Of a stretch of DNA of 8,025 nucleotides, positions 1-5,511 are shown piece after piece (the stretch's first letter is position 1; each line of letters opens with the position of its first letter). Position numbers and translations under genes: made by a program. The notes beneath the pieces are model-generated. The model made no database searches. It was given only the letters and a program-made list of their open reading frames with translations, and had not been told where the DNA came from. Where the stretch lies: NCBI GenBank assembly GCA_937958295.1, contig CALFEY010000397.1, forward strand, positions 1 to 8,025, in the 5' to 3' direction. This DNA comes from an uncultured Pseudomonadota bacterium. GTDB taxonomy: Bacteria; Pseudomonadota; Gammaproteobacteria; Burkholderiales; Casimicrobiaceae.

Positions 1-622
1 AGTGGTAGTCGCGCGCCGGCGTGCCGGGCGGGAATTCCGACAGCAGAAGGCCGCGCGCCGCGATGGCATGGGCCAGCTCGCGGTGGCGTGCCGGGTAGAC
101 GCGATCGAGGCCCGTGCCCATCACGCCCACGGTCGAGCCCGGCCCTTCGAGCGCGCCTTCGTGGGCCGCGCCGTCGATGCCGGCGGCCAGCCCGGACACG
201 ATGGCCACACCCGCGCCCGATAGCGCGCGGGCGAACGCCCGGGCATTGTCCACGCCCTGCGGCGTGGGATTGCGGCTGCCCACGATGGCGAGCGCCGGCC
301 GCGCGAGGATGTCCACCTGTCCCATGACATACAGCACCGGAGGTGCGTGGCCGAGCTCGAGGAGCGCGGCGGGGTAGCGGGGATCGTCCCAGGCGAGGAG
401 GTCGTGGCCCGGCTCGGACAGCCAATCGAGGGTGACGCCGAGCGCGGCGGGCGCGGGGGCCGCGAGTGCGGATTCGACATTGGCGATGGCCGTGCGCTGG
501 GCGGCCCGGGCTTCGAGCACCGCGGCAGGGCTGCCGAAGGCCTGCAGCAAGGCGACGAGCGCCTGCGACGGGACGCCCCGCAGCGACAATTCGACCCACG
601 CCCTCCGGTTCGCGTCGTCCAT
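1..622 (-). CDS. dprA: DNA-processing protein DprA (Smf), N-terminal 207 codons, cut by the window edge
   Basis: DprA binds incoming single-stranded DNA in the cytoplasm during natural transformation and loads RecA onto it; it also occurs in bacteria not known to be competent. Reading leftwards from ATG at 622, the protein begins MDDANRRAWVELSL. An N-terminal helical region (about residues 1-70) precedes the Rossmann-type DprA domain. Family motifs are seen in order: WDDPRYP (78-84), AIVGSRNPT (112-120), SGLAAGIDGAAHEGAL (143-158), GTGLDRVYPARH (169-180) and SEFPPGT (195-201). The frame is still open at base 2, so the rest of the Rossmann domain and the C-terminal region lie outside. No Shine-Dalgarno sequence is visible. 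An ATG at 660-658 is in another frame, and 622 gives the expected N-terminus. It follows lysM on the same strand after 63 bases, so co-transcription is likely. The family is certain; activity in transformation is not shown. Confidence 0.95.
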   Translation of the reverse strand, partial: MDDANRRAWVELSLRGVPSQALVALLQAFGSPAAVLEARAAQRTAIANVESALAAPAPAALGVTLDWLSEPGHDLLAWDDPRYPAALLELGHAPPVLYVMGQVDILARPALAIVGSRNPTPQGVDNARAFARALSGAGVAIVSGLAAGIDGAAHEGALEGPGSTVGVMGTGLDRVYPARHRELAHAIAARGLLLSEFPPGTPARDYH

Positions 623-685
623 CGGGCGAGTATGCCGCGCCCCGGCGGGCGGCGGGCATGGGTCGAACGGATGACGCGCGGGCGC

Positions 686-1780
686 CTAAGGCGTGCGCGC
701 GTGGTCGCCGGGCCGGACGGGGTCGGTGGTGTTGAGGAGCACGGCGAAGGCCACGCGATCGAACGTGCGGAATACGAACAGCAGGCCCGTGCGCTCGTCG
801 GCGGGTTGCACGTACTCGCGCGGGGTGAACACCGTGGTGGGATCGAGGTAGCGCAGGATGATGGTCTGCTGCCGCGACGGCCGCGGATCTTCCACCGGCT
901 TGATCACGCGATACACCGCCAGCACGTTGCCGACTTCGAGGCCGTCGGCCGTGCCCTTGTCGAGCGTGACGATGCCGCCGCGGGCCGTCTCGAGCCCGCC
1001 GAAGGGCACACGGAGAATGCGCGCGTTGATGTCCTTGGTGGGCGCGTGCGGGACATAGTTGACGAGCGTCTCGCGCGGCGCGGGCAGGAGACGGTCGCCC
1101 ACGACGATCTCCTCCACCGCCGACTCGATGCGCACGGTGGACAGGTCGCCGAATTTCTCCACGCGGGCGGTGCCCAGGAACTTGTTCTCGAAACCCAGCA
1201 CTTCAGTACCGTCGAGGTTCACGATCGCGCTCGCCGGCCGGTAGATGTACCAGTAGTCACCGGCCTTCTGGTCGATCCCCAGGACGTACACGATGTCGCC
1301 GGCGCCGCGCACCACGCGCTCGGACTCGCGTCCCTGCAGGATCTCGGCGGAGCCGGGCAGTCCGCGCCCCGCGGTCACGAGCGGACGCGTGAGGTAGGGC
1401 TCGAGGTCGTTGGGCGGGATCGATGGGATCGCATTGGCTGCGAGCGGACTCGAGCGCACCGTGGGCGAGAGCACCACGGTGTCGTTGCGCGAGAGCGAGA
1501 GCTGCGGCTGGCCGTCCACGATGGCGAGCTTCACCACGTCGCCGGGATAGATGAGATGGGGATTGCGGATGTCGTCGCGATTCATCCGCCACAGCTCGGG
1601 CCAGCGCCACGGTTCCTTGAGGTACTTGCCCGAGATGCCCCAGAGCGTGTCCCCCTTCTGGACGGTGTACGTGTCCGGCGGACGATCGACGAGTTGCAGG
1701 TTCTGCGCCTGCGCGGCGAAGACCGCAAAGCCCGCCACCGCCGCAGCGAGGCGAAAAGCCATGGTAAACTGTTGAAGCAT
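686..1780 (-). CDS. Secreted LysM-domain protein of unknown specific role
   Basis: This is a 364-residue exported protein. From ATG at 1780 it starts MLQQFTMAFRLAAAVAG and has a typical signal peptide with probable cleavage after AQA (about residues 23-25). One LysM domain follows (about 37-86), with TYTVQKGDTLWGIS, a PELWRMN segment and IYPGDVVKL. LysM domains bind N-acetylglucosamine polymers such as peptidoglycan, so it probably sits in the periplasm or on the cell wall. The remaining 280 residues contain GDIVYVLG, EVLGFENKFLGTARVE and VGDRLLPAP. They resemble the conserved C-terminal part of betaproteobacterial LysM proteins found beside dprA, but I cannot assign a function, and no hydrolase motif is evident. 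ATG 1780 is chosen because GGAAGAGG lies four bases upstream. The in-frame ATG at 1762 also keeps the signal peptide but lacks a binding site. The longer reading from 1894 adds 38 residues ahead of the signal peptide and is unlikely. It is probably transcribed with dprA. Confidence 0.9.
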   Translation of the reverse strand: MLQQFTMAFRLAAAVAGFAVFAAQAQNLQLVDRPPDTYTVQKGDTLWGISGKYLKEPWRWPELWRMNRDDIRNPHLIYPGDVVKLAIVDGQPQLSLSRNDTVVLSPTVRSSPLAANAIPSIPPNDLEPYLTRPLVTAGRGLPGSAEILQGRESERVVRGAGDIVYVLGIDQKAGDYWYIYRPASAIVNLDGTEVLGFENKFLGTARVEKFGDLSTVRIESAVEEIVVGDRLLPAPRETLVNYVPHAPTKDINARILRVPFGGLETARGGIVTLDKGTADGLEVGNVLAVYRVIKPVEDPRPSRQQTIILRYLDPTTVFTPREYVQPADERTGLLFVFRTFDRVAFAVLLNTTDPVRPGDHARTP

Positions 1781-1784
1781 AACG

Positions 1785-1792
1785 CCTCTTCC
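1785..1792 (-). promoter_or_regulatory. Ribosome binding site of the LysM gene
   Basis: On the minus strand these bases read GGAAGAGG, followed by four bases (CGTT) and then ATG at 1780. It is a strong purine-rich Shine-Dalgarno match with slightly short spacing. It decides the start of the LysM gene in favour of 1780 over 1762 and 1894. Confidence 0.65.
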
Positions 1793-1809
1793 GGTCGACG
1801 CCGCTATTT

Positions 1810-1967
1810 TGGCAACGGGCTGGCAAGCGCGGTTGAAGGATTCACGAACGCCGCAGGCGGCGCGCACCACCCCTCGCCTGTCGCCTTCGCTCACTTGCCA
1901 TCGTCCTAAACCGCCACAAAATAAGGACTTAACACGGATTCTGCATCCGGCCTATCCGATTTGGCAA
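1810..1967. repeat. Four dispersed TGGCAA hexamers in the divergent promoter region
   Basis: TGGCAA occurs on the plus strand at 1810-1815, 1821-1826 and 1962-1967, and inverted (TTGCCA) at 1895-1900. Three of the four copies extend to TGGCAAG, and the first is TGGCAAC. The first two are 11 bases apart, one helical turn, just upstream of lysM. The last ends three bases before the def start codon. The copies are certain; a regulatory role is a guess. Confidence 0.3.
1935..1949 (+). other. Small hairpin in the presumed def leader
   Basis: CGGAT (1935-1939) and ATCCG (1945-1949) form a five-base-pair stem with a five-base loop TCTGC. A second ATCCG at 1954-1958 could pair with the same left arm instead. 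The structure lies 21 bases upstream of the def ATG and just downstream of the AT-rich patch. It is too short to be a terminator and has no U-tract. Whether it is transcribed depends on where the def promoter is. Confidence 0.25.
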
Positions 1968-1970
1968 GCA

Positions 1971-2474
1971 ATGGCACTCCTCCCCATCCTCGAATACCCC
2001 GACCCGCGTCTTAGAAAAGTTGCAGCGCCGGTCACGTCGTTCACGCCCGAGCTTGCGAAGCTCGTGCGCGACATGGCGGAAACCATGTACGCCGCCCCCG
2101 GCGTGGGCCTCGCCGCCACGCAGGTGGACGTGCACAAGCGCATCATCGTGATCGACATCTCCGATTCCAAGGACCAGCTGCTCGTCCTCGTGAATCCCGA
2201 AATCGTCGAGGCCGAAGGCGAGGCGGAGTGCGAGGAAGGCTGCCTCTCCGTCCCGGGGTACTACGACAGCGTTACCCGGGCGGCCAGGATCACGGTTCGA
2301 GCGCGCAACGAGCGCGGCGAATCGATCGAGCTGTCCGCGGAAGGCCTCCTCGCGGTGTGCATCCAGCACGAAATGGACCATCTCGTGGGCAAGATGTTTG
2401 TCGACTACCTGTCTCCGCTCAAACGCGCGCGCCTCACCACCAAGCAGCGGAAAAAGCAGCGACTGGCGGGCTAG
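1971..2474 (+). CDS. def: Peptide deformylase
   Basis: Def removes the N-formyl group from nascent proteins at the ribosome exit; it is a cytoplasmic Fe(II)-type metallohydrolase. The product has 167 residues, close to the usual 165-170. All three family motifs are intact: GVGLAATQ (44-51), EEGCLSVP (88-95) with metal ligand Cys91, and QHEMDHL (132-138) with metal ligands His133 and His137 and catalytic Glu134. The C-terminal tail is rich in Lys and Arg, as is common in this group. ATG 1971 is chosen because it gives the standard MALLPILEYPDPRL start. The frame stays open upstream to 1809, but those residues resemble no deformylase N-terminus. The site before ATG (TTGGCAAGCA) is only a weak ribosome binding site. 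It is the first gene of the plus-strand arm, 12 bases ahead of fmt, whose modification it reverses. Confidence 0.97.
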   Translation: MALLPILEYPDPRLRKVAAPVTSFTPELAKLVRDMAETMYAAPGVGLAATQVDVHKRIIVIDISDSKDQLLVLVNPEIVEAEGEAECEEGCLSVPGYYDSVTRAARITVRARNERGESIELSAEGLLAVCIQHEMDHLVGKMFVDYLSPLKRARLTTKQRKKQRLAG

Positions 2475-2480
2475 CCCGCC
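2465..2480. repeat. Perfect 16-base palindrome centred on the def stop codon
   Basis: GGCGGGCTAGCCCGCC is its own reverse complement. In RNA it could form a six-base-pair all-GC stem with loop CUAG, and the UAG stop of def falls in that loop and the first stem base. Its right arm ends six bases before the GTG start of fmt, where a Shine-Dalgarno sequence would normally sit. No U-tract follows, so it is not a standard terminator. Confidence 0.5.
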
Positions 2481-2486
2481 TCATCC

Positions 2487-3482
2487 GTGACCGGCAGCTC
2501 CTCCGGCGAACGCTCCTTCGCCTCCCTGCGCATCGGCTTTGCCGGCACGCCCCCCTTCGCCGCGGCGGCGCTGACGGCGATCCTGGCGGCCGGCGGCCGT
2601 GTGCAGTTAGTGCTTACTCAGCCGGATCGACCCAGTGGACGGGGTCTCGCAGTCGTGCCCTCCGCTGTAAAGGCGCTTGCGCTGGCGCATGGCCTCCCCG
2701 TGTTGCAGCCATCCACGCTCAAGACCGAGGACGCCCGGGAGCCCCTTCTCGCGGTGGACCTCGACGTGCTGGTCGTGGCGGCTTACGGCCTCATTCTTCC
2801 GCCGGCCGTGCTCGCCTGGCCCCGCTACGGCTGCCTCAACATCCATGCCTCGGTGCTGCCGAGGTGGCGCGGCGCGGCCCCCGTCCAGCACGCGATCCTC
2901 GCCGGCGATACGACGAGCGGCGTCACCATCATGCAGATGGACGCCGGCCTCGATACCGGGCCCATGATCCACACCGTGTCCTTGCCACTCGCCCCCCGGG
3001 AGACCGGCGGCAGCCTGCTCCTGCGGCTCACCGCTGCGGGCGCCGATGCGATCGTGGCGGTGCTGGGCCGCCTCGCCGCGGAGGGCCGGCTCGCCAGTAC
3101 CCCGCAGCCGGCGGGGGACGCCACGTATGCCGGCAAGGTCGGTCGCGCGGAGGCCCGCCTGGACTGGACCCGCCCGGCCGTGGCGCTCGACCGCGTGGTG
3201 CGCGCGTTCGATCCGGTGCCCGGGGCTGCCACGGCTCTCGCGGGCGAGGTCGTCAAGGTGTGGCAGACGCAGCCGTCACCGCCGGTCTCCCGCCCGGCGG
3301 GTGACCCCACCGCGCAGCCGGGCACGGTCCTGGCGGTCGGCCCCGAAGGCATCGACGTCGCGTGCGGGGAGGGGACCTTGCGGCTGGTCACCCTGCAACC
3401 TGCCGGCGGCAAGCGCATGAACGCCGCCGCTTTTGCCGCGGGCCGGGCGCTCGCCCCCGGCGCGCGCTTCGACGCCGGCTAG
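2487..3482 (+). CDS. fmt: Methionyl-tRNA formyltransferase
   Basis: Fmt transfers a formyl group from 10-formyltetrahydrofolate to Met-tRNA(fMet) in the cytoplasm, giving the initiator tRNA. The product has 331 residues (E. coli Fmt is about 315). The N-terminal Rossmann domain begins SLRIGFAGTPPFA (13-25), where the more usual residue after GTP is Asp or Glu rather than Pro. QPDRPSGRG (45-53), AYGLILP (99-105), NIHASVLPRWRGAAP (118-132) and MQMDAGLDTG (149-158) follow. The catalytic triad expected from E. coli is present as Asn118, His120 and Asp156 with the same spacing. The C-terminal tRNA-binding domain shows RAFDPVPGA and VTLQPAGGKRMN. The start is GTG at 2487, 12 bases after def's stop; no ATG or TTG gives the normal N-terminus. 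No Shine-Dalgarno is visible and a GC hairpin lies just upstream, so translation is probably coupled to def. Confidence 0.97.
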   Translation: MTGSSSGERSFASLRIGFAGTPPFAAAALTAILAAGGRVQLVLTQPDRPSGRGLAVVPSAVKALALAHGLPVLQPSTLKTEDAREPLLAVDLDVLVVAAYGLILPPAVLAWPRYGCLNIHASVLPRWRGAAPVQHAILAGDTTSGVTIMQMDAGLDTGPMIHTVSLPLAPRETGGSLLLRLTAAGADAIVAVLGRLAAEGRLASTPQPAGDATYAGKVGRAEARLDWTRPAVALDRVVRAFDPVPGAATALAGEVVKVWQTQPSPPVSRPAGDPTAQPGTVLAVGPEGIDVACGEGTLRLVTLQPAGGKRMNAAAFAAGRALAPGARFDAG

Positions 3483-3491
3483 GCACCCGCG

Positions 3492-4790
3492 ATGGAGCTC
3501 GAGCAACGCGCCGCGGCGCTCGCCGTGCGCCAGGTCCTGGAAGGACGCACGCTGCCCGCGGCGCTGGCGGCGGTCGGGGCGGGGGGCGAGGCCGGCAATC
3601 CGGCGTTCGTCCAGGAGCTCGCCTACGGCACACTGCGCCACTGGGGGCGCCTGTCCGCGCTAGTGGAGGCGCTCGCGACCAAGCCGCCGGCGCCACCGCT
3701 CGCGGCGCTCGTCGCCGTGGCGCTCTACCAGCTCGATCACACGAAGGTCCCGCCGTTCGCCGTGGTCGACCGTGCGGTCGATGCGGCGGAAGCGATCGCG
3801 CACGCCGCGACCAAGCCGTTCGTCAATGCCCTGCTGCGCCGCTACCTGCGCGAGCGCGATGCGCTCAACACGAAGGTGGCGCAGGCCAGTCCCGTGGCGC
3901 GCTGGTCGTATCCGCGCTGGTGGATCGGTCGCGTGCAGGCGGACCACCCGCTGCATTGGGAATCGATCCTCGTCGCCGGCAACGAGCGTCCGCCGCTGAC
4001 CCTGCGCGTGAATCGCCAGGCGACCACGCGCGAGGTCCTGGCGGCGACCTTTGCCGAGCGCGGCATCGCCACGGTGCCGGTGGGGGAGCACGGCCTCGTC
4101 GTCACGGAGCCGCAGCCCGTGACGGCGCTACCCGGGTTTGCCGAGGGCGCCTTCTCGGTACAGGACGCCGGCGCGCAGCTCGCGGCACCCCTCCTCGACG
4201 TGCGCGACGGCATGCGCGTGCTCGATGCCTGCGCCGCGCCTGGCGGCAAGACGACGCATATCGCGGAGCTCGCCGACGTCGAGCTCGTCGCGCTCGATGC
4301 CGACGAGGCGCGCTTGCCGCGCGTGCGCGACAACCTCGAGCGCCTGCACCTGGCCGGACCGCGCATCGCGGTCCAGGCGGGCGACGCCGGCGTGCCGCGT
4401 GCGTGGTGGGACGGGCGCCCCTTCGACCGCATCCTGGCGGACGTGCCCTGCACGGCCTCGGGCATCGTGCGCCGCCATCCCGACGGCAAGTGGCTGCGCC
4501 GCAAGAGCGACATCGATTCGTTCGGCACGCAGCAGCAGCGGATCCTCGAGGCCCTGTGGCCCCTGGTGGCACCCGGCGGCGCGCTGCTCTACGTCACTTG
4601 TTCGGTCTTCGCCCAGGAGAACGAGCAGGCGGTGGGCCGTTTCATGGCGGCGCACCCGGAGGCGTTGCGCGAAACCATCAGCTTCCCGCCCGGCACCCCG
4701 CACGAGGGCGGTCAACTCTTGCCTTCGGACGATGGCGGGAGCCACAATCAGGACGGCTTTTTCTACGCCCGCCTGCGCCGCGCCTCGTAG
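3492..4790 (+). CDS. rsmB: 16S rRNA (cytosine-967-C5)-methyltransferase RsmB
   Basis: RsmB (also called Sun or Fmu) methylates C967 of 16S rRNA using S-adenosylmethionine in the cytoplasm. The protein has 432 residues, the usual length. The N-terminal third (about 1-130) is the NusB-like RNA-binding domain, with ELAYGTLRHW and KPFVNALLRRYLR. A linker (about 165-220) leads to the Rossmann methyltransferase domain. Motif I is VLDACAAPGGKTTHI (243-257). DVPCTASGIVRRHPD carries Cys320, which helps release the product, and VTCSVFAQENE carries the catalytic nucleophile Cys370. These match the two-cysteine mechanism of the family and the equivalent E. coli residues. The ATG lies nine bases after the fmt stop, with no obvious Shine-Dalgarno, so translational coupling is likely. 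The DVPCTASGIVRRHPD form favours RsmB over RsmF-type enzymes. The def-fmt-rsmB order supports the call. Confidence 0.96.
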   Translation: MELEQRAAALAVRQVLEGRTLPAALAAVGAGGEAGNPAFVQELAYGTLRHWGRLSALVEALATKPPAPPLAALVAVALYQLDHTKVPPFAVVDRAVDAAEAIAHAATKPFVNALLRRYLRERDALNTKVAQASPVARWSYPRWWIGRVQADHPLHWESILVAGNERPPLTLRVNRQATTREVLAATFAERGIATVPVGEHGLVVTEPQPVTALPGFAEGAFSVQDAGAQLAAPLLDVRDGMRVLDACAAPGGKTTHIAELADVELVALDADEARLPRVRDNLERLHLAGPRIAVQAGDAGVPRAWWDGRPFDRILADVPCTASGIVRRHPDGKWLRRKSDIDSFGTQQQRILEALWPLVAPGGALLYVTCSVFAQENEQAVGRFMAAHPEALRETISFPPGTPHEGGQLLPSDDGGSHNQDGFFYARLRRAS

Positions 4791-4867
4791 CGTCGTGCGA
4801 GAGGCGAGACGGCCGGCGGCGATGTCCACGGCCCCTCGTGCCGGATCCGTGACCGAACCCCACCGGC

Positions 4868-5470
4868 ATGCCGTTCCCCTTCCCTGCCTTCGTTCCCGCG
4901 ATGCCCACCGCCCGCCCCGGGTGGACCGTGCTCGCCGCGTGGTGCATGGGACTCGTGCTCGCCTTGACCACCGTGACCGCGCGCGCGGACGTGATCCCCG
5001 TGCGGGCAGCCGAGCTGCGCATCGAGGAAGGCGAGGTGCTGCTCACCGCGGACTTCGACCTCGTCTTCAACTCCACTCTGGAAGAGGCGCTGCAAAACGG
5101 CATCCCGCTCTACTTCGGGCTCGATTTCTCGCTCACGCGCAACCGGTGGTACTGGCTCGACGAAAAGGTGGCCCAGACCTCGCTCACGTATCGCGTGTCC
5201 TACACCGCCCTCACGCGGCAGTATCGCGTGAGCAGCGGACTGCTGGCGCAGACCTTCAACACGCTGGAGGAAGTGCAGCGCTACGTGGGACGCGTCACCT
5301 CACGGCCGGTGGCGGTAGCCTCCGCGGTCACCCGCGGAACGCGCTACGACGCTGCCATTCGCCTTCGCCTGGACGTGAACCAGCTGCCGAAGCCGTTCCA
5401 GGTCAGCGCGCTCGCGTCGCGCGAGTGGACGCTGGCCTCCGACTGGTATCGCTGGAGCTTCGTGCCATGA
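4868..5470 (+). CDS. Exported DUF4390-family protein, function unknown
   Basis: This is a small secreted protein of up to 200 residues. A hydrophobic stretch (about 20-36) ends in TARAD, a good signal-peptidase site after residue 40, so it is probably periplasmic. The mature part carries features I associate with DUF4390: NGIPLYFGLDFSLTR (77-91), RWYWLDEK (93-100), ALTRQYRVSSG (114-124) and QLPKPFQ (172-178) before a Trp-rich end. I know of no established function. The start is uncertain. ATG 4868 is the longest reading (a stop at 4850 closes the frame upstream), while ATG 4901 gives a more typical 29-residue signal peptide; neither has a visible Shine-Dalgarno. The 77 bases between rsmB and this gene hold nothing I can name. 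The position directly before an ntrY-type kinase is shared with other Betaproteobacteria, suggesting a role with that sensor; this is inference. Confidence 0.85.
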   Translation: MPFPFPAFVPAMPTARPGWTVLAAWCMGLVLALTTVTARADVIPVRAAELRIEEGEVLLTADFDLVFNSTLEEALQNGIPLYFGLDFSLTRNRWYWLDEKVAQTSLTYRVSYTALTRQYRVSSGLLAQTFNTLEEVQRYVGRVTSRPVAVASAVTRGTRYDAAIRLRLDVNQLPKPFQVSALASREWTLASDWYRWSFVP

Positions 5471-5511
5471 CGCACGCAGGCGCGGCGCTTGGCGCGAAGG
5501 GCCCGGAGTGA
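5467..5511 (+). other. 14-codon mini-ORF bridging DUF4390 and the kinase gene
   Basis: ATG at 5467 overlaps the TGA stop of the DUF4390 gene (ATGA at 5467-5470). The frame reads MTHAGAALGAKGPE and stops at TGA 5509-5511, which overlaps the GTG start of the kinase (GTGA at 5508-5511). It therefore spans exactly the 37-base gap. It could relay ribosomes from one gene to the next, or it could be chance. No peptide function is suggested. Confidence 0.2.
5497..5501 (+). promoter_or_regulatory. Ribosome binding site of the ntrY-type kinase gene
   Basis: AAGGG followed by six bases and GTG at 5508 is a good Shine-Dalgarno arrangement. It supports GTG 5508 as the kinase start and suggests that the gene can be translated independently of the gene before it. 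Confidence 0.6.

Larger units (their letters stand above)
1781..1970. promoter_or_regulatory. Divergent intergenic region between lysM and def
   Basis: These 190 bases separate the divergent lysM and def genes, so the promoters of both arms should lie here. The patch at about 1905-1935 is clearly AT-richer than its surroundings. For def, TTGCCA at 1895-1900 matches five of six bases of a sigma-70 -35 box. The best -10 I can place is AATAAG at 1920-1925, with a long 19-base spacer, so the promoter is only tentative. For lysM, CCAAAATAG (minus strand, around 1805-1813) could contribute a -10 element, but I find no good -35. An AAGGA at 1923-1927 looks like a Shine-Dalgarno sequence but has no start codon at a useful distance, and def's ATG is 43 bases further on. 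I see no convincing small gene here. Confidence 0.5.

Noticed and set aside
1810..1840. Sigma-54 promoter suggested by TGGCA sequences
   Set aside because: The best candidate, at 1821, has TTG one base out of register and GA instead of the needed GC at the -12 element. The other copies fit worse.
1781..1894. N-terminal extension of the LysM gene by 38 codons
   Set aside because: It would place a polar stretch before a good signal peptide and ignore the GGAAGAGG site just before ATG 1780.
347..1909. A 520-residue plus-strand open frame opposite dprA and lysM
   Set aside because: It is the antisense shadow of two clear genes in GC-rich DNA. Its translation is dominated by Arg, Gly, His and Val and shows no family motif.
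1809..1970. N-terminal extension of def by 54 codons
   Set aside because: The extra residues match no deformylase N-terminus and would cover the only space for the divergent promoters. ATG 1971 gives the standard start.
4842..4849. Eight-base palindrome CGGATCCG between rsmB and the DUF4390 gene
   Set aside because: It is too short to mean much alone, and there is no second copy or promoter element around it.
3362..4852. A 496-residue plus-strand frame overlapping fmt and rsmB, and a similar 457-codon frame at 4138-5511
   Set aside because: Both are out-of-frame readings of rsmB and its neighbours with Arg-rich products and no recognisable domains.
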